This document shows, piece by piece, positions 23,201-30,975 of a stretch of 64,000 nucleotides of DNA; within the stretch, counting starts at the first letter, position 1; each line of letters opens with the position of its first letter. A model generated the notes under the pieces. It saw only the letters and a list, made by a program, of their open reading frames with translations, did no database searches and had not been told where the DNA came from. Position numbers and translations under genes: made by a program. The DNA is taken from assembly GCA_039566865.1 (NCBI GenBank), contig CM076947.1, forward strand, positions 4,905,501-4,969,500, read 5' to 3'. Source of the DNA: Aurelia coerulea (taxonomy: Eukaryota; Cnidaria; Scyphozoa; Semaeostomeae; Ulmaridae).

Positions 23201-25203
23201 TATCTACATATAATGTCCCCACAATTAATGTGAGTTGATACCTATAAAATCTTAATAAACAGATAAGGTGCTGAGATAAAATGTCCCCACAACCAAAAGT
23301 GTATAGTGTGTACTTCAGCAATCATATCACCATAACCTATCTACATATAATGTCCCCACAATTAATGTGAGTTGATACCTATAAAATCCTAATAAACAGA
23401 CAAGGTACTCATATAAAGTGTCCCCACAACCAAAAGTGTATAGTGTGTACTTCAGCAATCTTATCATCATAAACTATCTACATATAATGTCCCCACAATT
23501 AATGTGAGTTGATACCTATAAAATCCTAATAAACAGATAAGGTAATGATATAAAATGTCTCCACAACCAAAAGTGTATAGTGTGTACTTCAGCAATCATA
23601 TCACCATAACCTATCTACATATAATGTCCCAACAATGAAGGTGAGTTGATACCTATAAAATCCTAATAAACAGATAAGGTGCTGATATAAAAAGTCCCCA
23701 CAACCAAAAGTGTATAGTGTGTACTTCAGCAATCATATCACCATAACCTATCTACATATAATTTCCCCACAATGAATGCGAGTTGATACCTATAAAATCC
23801 TAATAAACAGATAAGGTGCTGATATAAAATGTCCCCACAACCAAAAGTGTATAGTGTGTACTTCAGCAATCTTATCAACATAACCTATCTACATATAATG
23901 TCCCCACAATTAATGTGAGTTGATACCTATAAAATCTTAATAAACAGATAAGGTACTGATTTAAAATGTCCCCACAACCAAAAGCATATAGTGCATACTG
24001 CAGCAATCTTATCACCATAACCTATCTACATATAATGTCCCCACAATTAATGTGAGTTGATACCTATAGAATCTTAATAAACAGATAAGGTGCTGATATA
24101 AAAAGTCCCCACAACCAAAAGTGTATAGTGTGTACTTCAGCAATCTTATCACCATAACCTATATACATTTAATGTCCCAACAATTAATGTGAGTTGATAC
24201 CTATAAAATCTTAATAAACAGATAAGGTGCTGATATAAAATGTCCCCACAACCAAAAGTGTATAGTGTGTACTTCAGCAATCATATCACCATAACCTATC
24301 TGCATATAATGTCCCCACAATTAATGTGAGTTGATACCTATAAAATCCTAATAAACAGATAAGGTACTGATATAAAGTGTCCCCACAACCAAAAGTGTAT
24401 AGTGTTTACTTCAGCAATCTTATCATCATAAACTATCTACATATAATGTCCCCACAATTAATGTGAGTTGATACCTATAAAATCCTAATAAACAGATAAG
24501 GTACTGATATAAAATGTCCCCACAACCAAATGTGTATAGTGTGTATTTTAGCAATCTTATAACATAACAACATATACATATGTCCCCACAATGAAAGTGA
24601 GTTGATACCTACTGTATAAACTTTCTATACATAGAGGAAATTCTCACTTACGATGACATCATCAGTTACAGCCTTCTCCAGCATTGGTACATGTTGTAAT
24701 GCCCTGCTTGTGATCTGAAAAGACTGAAGATACATAATATCTTAGGTAATATATTCTAAGATAAACTATACAGTATACAGATACACTAATGTTCCCAGTT
24801 ATTTTATATGCAAAAGCTCCCAATATTGTCAAATGTCCTGGGGGCTGGGGGAAAATAGGCAGTCAAAGGCCCAGGGGCCTGGAAAGTTTTATGTGCAAAT
24901 ACCTAGGGCTGTCCTGGGGGGATGGTGAGGACAGGAATTGAATGAGACATTATGTGAGCTATATTTCATTCTCTTAATTCTTAGTTTGTTTTTACATCAG
25001 CCTTTACTTTATCCCATCAAAATCTTTACGCTATTTTGAAGTATAAGGAATTTCTTTAATTAAAATCAGTACTAATCAAGCATTTTAGAACTTAAGCTTG
25101 ACTAGATGGCAATGCTTACATTCTCCATCATACAGTTTTCATACATGATGAGGAGTCTATGATCTTCATCCTCTCCATCTGTCTCACTAACATGATCTTC
25201 TAA
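8052..25203 (-). CDS. Crypton-like tyrosine recombinase / SANT-like multi-exon gene, 5' incomplete
   Basis: Join, in order: 25203-25120, 24714-24652, 19179-19114, 17609-17547, 16210-16127, 15258-14973, 13535-12245, 11578-11106, 10133-10014, 8287-8052. Every junction has GT and AG, phases agree, and the total is 921 codons plus a TAA stop. Domain order: acidic low-complexity region (about residues 1-215), C2H2-like finger (C238, C241, H251, H256), a CCHC-type cluster, a helical region, a tyrosine-recombinase core (R605/606, K655, R730 in TKLR, H756 in RHMGH, Y764/765), an acidic linker, and a SANT/Myb-like end. The usual His of the HxxR box is Thr (T727). I recall this architecture from gene families expanded in fish and cnidarians. 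By homology the core would bind and recombine DNA. Many exons and an unbroken frame suggest a retained host gene, but activity is unproven. The first exon was not found. Confidence 0.8.
8463..8985. repeat. Fold-back (inverted-repeat) element in intron
   Basis: About 50 bp at 8463-8512 (word GAACGAGAATTCC) recurs inverted at about 8930-8985. Inside it, 8857-8941 forms a second stem of roughly 28 bp with ATTTACTTGCCAT arms. The T-loop-like word GTTCGATTCTAG in the left arm hints at a tRNA-derived SINE origin, but no A box was recognised. It lies in the last intron of the recombinase-like gene. Confidence 0.55.
10014..10133 (-). CDS. Exon: acidic linker before SANT-like domain
   Basis: The acceptor is TTTGATAG before 10133 and the donor ATG|GTAAGA after 10014, both phase 1. 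The product is strongly acidic (DQSESDDEIENCSEDM and further Glu/Asp/Gln), a flexible linker between the recombinase core and the C-terminal domain. A LINE remnant on the opposite strand starts only about 20 bases upstream of the acceptor. Confidence 0.8.
10150..10980 (+). pseudogene. Non-LTR retrotransposon reverse transcriptase fragment (CR1/Jockey-like)
   Basis: Reading + strand frames gives successive RT blocks: EGLVYKLRRCGISGNLLSLL, then AGVPQGSIL (10299-10325), GPLFFLVYI, the catalytic-type FSDDTSLYTIV (DD at 10398-10403), NPDPTKQA, EHKHLGIILDSKL and LLELYRLYVRPHLD. The order matches RT domains 3 to 9 of CR1/Jockey-type LINEs. In-frame stops at about 10253, 10283 and 10483, and a frame change just after the AGVPQGS block, show it is dead. 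It lacks the endonuclease, the early RT domains and any clear 3' tail. It lies antisense in the intron between the core and linker exons of the recombinase-like gene. Confidence 0.88.
11106..11578 (-). CDS. Exon: catalytic half of tyrosine-recombinase domain
   Basis: The acceptor is ATATTTTTAG before 11578 (phase 2 in) and the donor is CAGG|GTAAGTT after 11106 (phase 1 out). It carries the beta-hairpin lysine (IRGKRGRKVPMIL), the box II arginine (KSTKLRKYVATVSQ), the LARHMGHD box with its histidine, and the nucleophile region HKEYYRL, nine residues after that histidine as in known tyrosine recombinases. The HxxR histidine is Thr. A C-terminal helix (VSRLLLAVDEG) follows. Confidence 0.88.
11771..12226 (-). 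other. Intronic open frame, possible cryptic or former exon
   Basis: Within the intron between the two recombinase exons, one minus-strand frame stays open for about 150 codons apart from one TAA near 12040. It has coding-looking text (KDAKDVKLEMTRRLNDLEKT, a short possible coiled coil). The phase-matched direct join of the flanking exons makes it unnecessary for the gene. It could be an old insertion, a poison exon or chance. No family was recognised. Confidence 0.2.
12245..13535 (-). CDS. Large exon: zinc-finger-like modules, helical region and box I of the recombinase
   Basis: The acceptor is TTTCTCTTTAAG before 13535 and the donor AAAAG|GTGAGT after 12245. The exon begins ISVPVMERNEHGD and then has CFFC-x9-H-x4-H, a C2H2-like finger. 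About 60 residues on comes a CIHC-x11-H-x3-C cluster (HCLAFIRQNELWRHARQC). Between them are the family-typical words GDFYHNHKVLKTGGEL. The rest is helical, including TARLITFNKRRGNEG-like text that supplies the first recombinase arginine (R605/606). No stop or frameshift occurs over 1.29 kb, which argues that selection has kept it open. Confidence 0.88.
14973..15258 (-). CDS. Exon: acidic Ser/Asp-rich region
   Basis: The acceptor is CTTTCTACAG before 15258 (phase 0) and the donor CTGG|GTAAGC after 14973 (phase 1). It encodes a Ser/Asp/Glu-rich segment with two imperfect internal repeats (WEESDADTDDGSGS and WEGSDADSRSSCSS), followed by a more ordered tail (PIEKVVIGDKL). It is predicted disordered and joins in frame to ISVPVMERN of the next exon. 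Confidence 0.8.
15722..15795. repeat. Three tandem 25-bp units
   Basis: The word TTCACCTGCCCATAAG occurs three times in a row with small variations, in the intron upstream of the acidic exon. Confidence 0.85.
16127..16210 (-). CDS. Small phase-0 exon (84 nt)
   Basis: The acceptor is TTTGTTCCAG before 16210 and the donor GGTGAT|GTAAGT after 16127. The 28 codons start ICKQSNNESME and end FAFDGPDDGD. Exact multiple of three, phase 0 on both sides, so it can be skipped without breaking the frame. Confidence 0.72.
16330..16500 (+). repeat. Possible tRNA-derived SINE fragment
   Basis: GGGTTCGATTCCAGG at about 16438 resembles a tRNA B box and T-arm. Upstream, 16375-16406 forms a near-perfect hairpin (TTTCACTGCGC with GCGCAGTGAAA). 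No clear A box or 3' tail is visible, so this is tentative. Confidence 0.3.
16600..17133. mobile_element. Fold-back MITE with about 120-bp terminal inverted repeats
   Basis: Left arm 16600-16723 (starts TATAGTGTACGGTTAGAAGA) is repeated inverted at 17013-17133 with few mismatches. The middle is purine-rich simple sequence (CAACAACGG-type). Peptides such as EDALVGETSQNW read from the arms are a by-product. It lies in an intron of the recombinase-like gene. Confidence 0.88.
17266..17458. mobile_element. Tc1/mariner-type MITE, 193 bp
   Basis: TA|CCGGGTGTCGTTTGAA on the left and GGGACACCCGG|TA on the right. Further inward the arms also pair (words ATGTCCATAACC and ATTTTCAAAAACT), so most of it folds into one hairpin. 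The TA duplication on both sides fits the Tc1/mariner superfamily. Confidence 0.88.
17547..17609 (-). CDS. Small phase-0 exon (63 nt)
   Basis: The acceptor is CCTTTCTTTAG before 17609 and the donor CAAAGT|GTAAGT after 17547. It encodes 21 residues beginning KVNTINADNEI. Open, symmetric phase 0. Confidence 0.68.
17990..20200. repeat. Degenerate edge of the satellite array
   Basis: Scattered ATGTCCCCACAA-type words with GAGTTGAT and CCTAATA neighbours (about 18015, 18245, 18315, 18375, 19733, 20205) show diverged or interrupted units of the array that begins near 20200. The tracts around 18460-18660 and 19390-20100 are also similar to each other (words TGTGTTATATAA, TCATCGCCTA). One exon of the recombinase-like gene lies inside. 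Confidence 0.6.
19114..19179 (-). CDS. Small phase-0 exon (66 nt)
   Basis: The acceptor is TTGTTGTTGTAG before 19179 and the donor TTGGAT|GTAAGT after 19114. It encodes 22 residues beginning IVRESPLVN and ending IADVLD. Open, symmetric phase 0. It is an island of unique sequence within satellite-like DNA. Confidence 0.68.
20887..21039. mobile_element. hAT-type MITE inside satellite, copy 1
   Basis: It starts CAGTGGCGGACACTTG and ends GTGTCAGCCACTG. The flanking 8-mers GTACTGAT and GTACTGTT agree at 7 of 8 positions, as expected for a hAT target duplication in a satellite unit. Confidence 0.85.
22840..22993. mobile_element. hAT-type MITE inside satellite, copy 2
   Basis: Nearly identical to copy 1, with the same satellite neighbours on both sides, 1953 bases further on. 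It therefore arose by block duplication of the array, not by a second insertion. Confidence 0.85.
24652..24714 (-). CDS. Small phase-0 exon (63 nt)
   Basis: The acceptor is CAGTCTTTTCAG before 24714 and the donor GTCATC|GTAAGT after 24652. It encodes 21 residues beginning ITSRALQHVPML. Open, symmetric phase 0. It lies immediately beyond the right edge of the satellite array. Confidence 0.7.
25120..25203 (-). CDS. Small phase-0 exon (84 nt), most 5' exon found
   Basis: The acceptor is ATCTTTCTTAG before 25203 and the donor GAGAAT|GTAAGC after 25120. It encodes 28 residues (LEDHVSETDGEDEDH, then RLLIMYENC). No start codon at its head, so at least one more 5' exon is needed. Confidence 0.72.
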
Positions 25204-25399
25204 CTAAGAAAGATATACCCGTCACCATACAGGACTGGTAGATCTTAGTTGCGCTGAGTTGTACCACAACTGGCAAAGCAGAGAAACAAGACCAAAGAAG
25301 ATTGAAATCATTTGCATAACAATTGAAGATAGAAAAGCTATTGTCACACCTTGCCTTTATGAAGGTATTTGCAACACATTGAATGCTTAAAATATTTAT

Positions 25400-27765
25400 C
25401 ATCACAACCAGCACAACTAAGAACAACACAACCAGCACAACTATCACAACTATCACAACCAGCACAACTAAGCACAACCAGCACAACCAGCACAACTATC
25501 ACAACCAACACAACTATCACAACCAGCACAACTAAGCACAACCAGCACAACTAAGCACAACCAGCACAACTAAGCACAACTATCACAACCAACACAACTA
25601 TCACAACTAAGCACAACCAGCACAACTATCACAACCATCACAACCAGCACAACTAAGCACAACCAGCACAACTATCACAACTAAGCACAACCAGCACAAC
25701 TATCACAACCATCACAACCAGCACAACTAAGCACAACCAGCACAACTAAGCACAACCAGCACAACTATCACAACCAGAACAACTATCACAACCAGCACAA
25801 CTAAGCACAACCAGCACAACTAAGCACAACCAGCACAACTATCACAACCAACACAACTATCACAACCAGCACAACTAAGCACAACCAGCACAACTAAGCA
25901 CAACCAGCACAACTAAGCACAACTATCACAACCAACACAACTATCACAACTAAGCACAACCAGCACAACTATCACAACCATCACAACCAGCACAACTATG
26001 CACAACCAGCACAACTATCACAACTAAGCACAACCAGCACAACTATCACAACCATCACAACCAGCACAACTAAGCACAACCAGCACAACTAAGCACAACC
26101 AGCACAACTATCACAACCAGAACAACTATCACAACCAGCACAACTAAGCACAACCAGCACAACTATGCACAACCAGCACAACTATCACAACTAAGCACAA
26201 CCAGCACAACTATCACAACCATCACAACCAGCACAACTAAGCACAACCAGCACAACTAAGCACAACCAGCACAACTAAGCACAACCAGCACAACTAAGCA
26301 CAACCAGCACAACTATCACAACAAGCACAACTATCACAACCAGCACAACTAAGCACAACCAGCACAACTAAGCACAACCAGCACAACTATCACAACCAAC
26401 ACAACTATCACAACCAGCACAACTATCACAACCAGCACAACTAAGCACAACCAGCACAACCAACACAACTAAGCAAAACCAGCACAACTATCACAACAAG
26501 CACAACTATCACAACCAGCACAACTAAGCACAACCAACACAACTAAGCAAAACCAGCACAACTAAGCACAACCAGCACAACTAAGCACAACCAGCACAAC
26601 TATCACAACCAACACAACTATCACAACTAAGCACAACCAGCACAACTATCACAACCATCACAACCAGCACAACCAGCACAACCAGCACAACTAAGCACAA
26701 CGATCACAACCAACACAACTATCACAACTAAGCACAACCAGCACAACTATCACAACCATCACAACTATCACAACCAGCACAACTATCACAACCAGCACAA
26801 CTATCACAACCAGCACAACTATCACAACCAGCACAACTATCACAACCAGCACAACTATCACAACTAAGCACAACCAGCACAACTAAGCACAACCAGCACA
26901 ACTAAGCACAACCAGCACAACCAGCACAACTAAGCACAACCAGCACAACTATCACAACCAGCACAACTATCACAACCAGCACAACTATCACAACCAGCAC
27001 AACTATCACAACCAGCACAACTATCACAACCAGCACAACTATCACAACTAAGCACAACTATCACAACCAGCACAACTAAGCACAGCCAGCACAACTAAGC
27101 ACAACCAGCACAACTAAGCACAACCAGCACAACTAAGCACAACCAGCACAACTATCACAACCAACACAACCAGCACAACTAAGCACAACCAGCACAACTA
27201 AGCACAACCAGCACAACTAAGCACAACCAGCACAACTATCACAACCAACACAACTATCACAACTAAGCACAACCAGCACAACTATCACAACTATCACAAC
27301 CAGCACAACTAAGCACAACCAGCACAACTATCACAACCAACACAACTATCACAACTAAGCACAAGCAGCACAACTATCACAACCATCACAACCAGCACAA
27401 CTAAGCACAACCAGCACAACTAAGCACAACCAGCACAACTATTACAACCAGCACAACTATCACAACCAGCACAACTATCACAACCAGCACAACCAGCACA
27501 ACTATCACAACCAGCACAACCAGCACAACTAAGCACAACCAGCACAACTATCACAACCAGCACAACTATCACAACCAGCACAACTATCACAACCAGCACA
27601 ACTATCACAACTCAGCACAACTATCACAACCAGCACAACTATCACAACTAAGCACAACCAGCACAACTATCACAACCAGCACAACTAAGCACAACCAGCA
27701 CAACTATCACAACCAGCACAACTAAGCACAACTATCACAACTAAGCACAACTGGCACAACCAATA
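25400..27765. repeat. CACAACCAG/CACAACTAT minisatellite, about 2.4 kb
   Basis: It is built almost entirely of 9-10 bp words: CACAACCAG, CACAACTAT, CACAACTAAG and CACAACCAA, arranged in changing order, with larger blocks repeated. Cys/Val-rich open frames on the minus strand are by-products. The same words occur inverted at 37165-37510. Confidence 0.97.
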
Positions 27766-27774
27766 CAACTATTA

Positions 27775-28000
27775 AAAATAGATACCACATTCATACATGA
27801 AAATAAGTAAAATTTAACGAAATTAGTTTATCAAATGTTTCGTTCTAATTTGTTCTTTCAACAAATCAAAATTCTTCTGGTTGTTCATTGTAGTAGATAA
27901 AGCTTTTTCAACTGTATTACAGAATTATTTTTGACGACTTTATCAACATGGCAGAAATATAATCCTTCTCTCCTTCTTATGTGCATCAGTTGTTATGTTT
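27775..28000. repeat. Flank module of the minisatellite, partner of 36955-37165
   Basis: About 200 bp next to the minisatellite (words ACAAATCAAAATTCTTCTGG and GTTGTTCATTGTAGTAGATA) are found inverted next to the second minisatellite at 36955-37165. The array and flank therefore moved or were copied as one unit. Confidence 0.85.
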
Positions 28001-28005
28001 AATAT

Positions 28006-30250
28006 ACTGGGTGAACCAGAAAAAGTTCCCACTTTTTAAAATTCATAGCATCAAGAGTACTGGTTGAATCGGAATAAATCAATATCTGTTTGACAGCCAA
28101 AAGATCGAAGTATTTTTGTGATTTTTCTCGCCTTCTTTCGAGCGGTGGTAAAATCAAGTTTATAAAAATTTTCAAAATGACTGAGAAAGGCCTAAAATGC
28201 TTGATCAAATCACAAAGGACTCTTCGCTCAAAACAACACTAGCGGGTAAATACAGGAATTGCTCCGACCCGAAAGTTTTCGTTTTTATTACGAGATGAAC
28301 AGAAGACTGCGACATACCCTTTCATTCATGCTCTCTTTGAATTCAGCTGAATTTGCCTCCTTCGCATAAGTTTTATGGGAAACAAACATGCACGATACTT
28401 AGACTGCCAAGGTCTTGGTATTTGTTACTGATTTTTTTCATTGTGACTGTTATTTTGTGTTTCTTATTTTGTTAGTTTGATTGTTGAGAGAAACAAAAAC
28501 AAAGGGAAAATATGATGTGGGTTTTCTTGAACGAGCAAACATTTCTCAAGTTGATTTTTGCTCGTCTTAAACATAGGTCCTAAAGTTTCTTAACTTCACA
28601 TTGAATAGAATTTCATACTGTGTGGCCCATATGTGCGGCTTAGTTCTGCAAGCAGATAGGACGTTGAGTCGTTCAGAAGTTCTTAGCAGACCTCACTTCT
28701 CAAGGACAAAGTAAGGGGTTCTGTCATCTTCCCAAGAATGGTATTTGTTTATCTACGAACAAATAGGGAACAAATTCAAGGAACGCACACACACACATGC
28801 TGACGAAAAATGATAGCAAAAGAGACAATCCTTGGTCTAATTATGGTATTGCGCTCCAAAGAAACATATTCCTGGAAGCCCTTTGAACCAAACTACATCA
28901 ATGCACAGGATTGATTGTCTCCATCATTTCATTCATATCTGGGATTCCCAACACTACCTTTTGATAATGTACAATTTTATCTGTTTCCTCCCTATCTTTT
29001 ATGTTTTGTACCTTGGACAAATGGTGATTAGAATAGAACGGAATGTTTATGTGTTCGTTTGAGAACTTGTTTAGTGTGTGACGTTTCTCTTGTGTTTCAT
29101 ATGCAAATGCAAGGGGCTTCGTTCACTGCTAAATCCTTGCTTTATTTTTAGGCCTAAGCTGGCCTATCATACCGGGTGTCTCAGAAAAAAGTACCCCCTT
29201 TTGACTGGAAATTTAGTAAAAATGTGGTAAGAGCCATAAAATCGTGCCACATCTCCAAAATAAGCGTGCATGCGCTCTTTTTCCTCTTCTTTAATATAAA
29301 ACACTTGGGATCAAATACAATAATGCAAGGACCGTTTCCTCAAAAGAAAAGTCACTGCAAGCACAATTGAAGTAATTCAATGTATAAATCTTTTCAAAAA
29401 TAAAAAGTAAAGGTCAAAGTCGAAAATTCGTTTGCAAAATGCCTGTTTGTTGTCAAACTATGGCTAGGCCATTTCTCAAAATCTCTGGTTTCAGGTGCAC
29501 TCCAAATTTTGACCTTGTGAACTCATATCTCCGGTGTTTGGTGGCAGATTTCCAAATGCAAGGTATGTGCATTTAAGTTGAAACTAACAAATGTAGCCAT
29601 GAATTCAAAAAGTCCCGAAACATTATCGTTTTGCTGCCTTGTTGAGTCAAAAGGGGGTACTTTTTTTGAGACACCCGGTACATGACATGCGATATCCCTC
29701 GTTACGATAACTGGCCTATTGAGAATAGTCCTACTGCACCTCGCATATATAAAGACGCATCTTTTTCATATCTACAACAGGAAACAGGGTAGCATATGGA
29801 AGTTCCCTCGCTGCAAAACATAGCTCCACCCGCCATTGCTGTGAAACTTCGCTAAGTCTCCAGTCAAAGCCTCGGTCACCCATGAACCGAAAATCGTACA
29901 TTTACGAAAATGTTCGGGTCGGAGCAATTCCTGTATTTACCCGCTAGTAAAACAACATAGAAAATGCCATTTTGCATGAGTGAGAGCCATCGTCTCCACA
30001 TTTATTGCCATTGGATTGAAAATATTTAGTGTTTGTTTGAGAATCTATGTCTTATAAATCTTGAGAGAAGTGAAACGCTTGCGAGTATTGTTGTGTGTGG
30101 AGGAGTCCTAACGATTTGATCAAATGTTTTAGGCCCTTTTTCAGTGATTTTGCAACCATGAAATTTTTGTAAAATTGAATTTACTAATATTTTCAGTGCT
30201 CCTAAGAAGACGAGAAAAATCACAAAAATACTTTGATCTTTTGGCTTTTA
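28006..30250. mobile_element. Long inverted-repeat element with nested MITE
   Basis: A left arm (about 28060-28290) pairs with an inverted right arm (about 29905-30245). Shared words include GGAATTGCTCCGACCCGAA and AAAATCACAAAAATACTT. The left end TA|CTGGGTGAACCAGAAAAAG looks like a Tc1/mariner-type terminus, and the right terminus is missing or diverged. The spacer holds no recognisable gene and is interrupted by the 507-bp MITE. Confidence 0.65.
29172..29678. mobile_element. Tc1/mariner-type MITE, 507 bp
   Basis: TA|CCGGGTGTCTCAGAAAAAAG on the left and GAGACACCCGG|TA on the right, with arms extending through AGTACCCCCTTTTGACT. Related copies sit at 4359-5050. Confidence 0.9.
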
Positions 30251-30781
30251 ACTAGAATTTGAATAAATCTCCTTTGAATAATTCCAATAAATCTGCCACG
30301 CATGACATGGGTATCCCGATGTTAACAATAACATTAGAGTTTCTAAACTACAAAATTTTGAAAAGAATTCAAATGAGACTAAAAGAAGAAGGGAAGCTGT
30401 CATTGATTGCTTTTTAAAGTGGCATTGAAAGTTTTAATGAACATATTTCATCTGCTTGTTTTGTTCAGGCATATTCTTGTTTTTGTCCTGGGAGTAGGCA
30501 ACTCCAAGTTGCTAAATTTTCATCTGCAACCTTAATGAGCTTGGCCCTTTTATTCTTCAATTCTGGGTGGCTATGTCTAAAAGAGGATGTTTTCCTGAAT
30601 TCTAAAGGGCGTGGCCCCCAAAATTCTTCCGGGGACAAGCCCCCGGATCCCCATTTTTACTCGCTTCACTCGCATCTTGCCCCCCTAGAGACAGGACCCT
30701 GGCTACGCCACTGAGAGAAAGCTTAACGTATTACTCATCTATATTTGCAAAAAGCTACTGATAAAATTTCATATAAACATA

Positions 30782-30975
30782 TTTCCGCCTTTTCCGCGTT
30801 TTCGAAAATCACCTATAGCAAAAACGAAAACGCGGAAATTTCTTGTTTGTCTTCTTGATGGAATATTTGGCTTATTTAGAGGGTTCTTGCCTATATTTTA
30901 ACACAATAAACACAATTTCTCGCCATTCAGAAACTTCAAATGTTTTTCCGCGTTTTCCGCGTTTTCGACTTGGCC
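30782..30975. repeat. CCGCGTTTTCG hairpin and direct repeat
   Basis: TTCCGCGTTTTCG at about 30791 pairs with CGAAAACGCGGAA at about 30825, and CCGCGTTTTCCGCGTTTTCG follows at about 30953. It forms a short GC-rich fold in AT-rich DNA. Confidence 0.7.

Larger units (their letters stand above)
20200..24600. repeat. Satellite array, about 137-bp unit, roughly 30 copies
   Basis: Neighbouring copies start 137 bases apart (20341 and 20478). Each unit holds two ATGTCCCCACAA-type half-sites about 70 bp apart, one followed by CCAAAAGTGTATAGTGTGTA and one by TTAATGTGAGTTGATACC, so it looks like a dimer of an older 70-bp repeat. Two identical-position MITE insertions show that a block of about 1.95 kb was duplicated inside the array. 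The whole array sits in one intron of the recombinase-like gene. Confidence 0.96.

Noticed and set aside
20200..24600. Regularly spaced ATGTCCCCACAA words resemble a CRISPR array
   Set aside because: The sequence between them is itself repeated, the unit is 137 bp and the setting is a eukaryotic intron, so it is a satellite.
25187..27608. Cys/Val-rich open frames on the minus strand
   Set aside because: They are translations of the 9-10 bp minisatellite words and appear in several frames at once.
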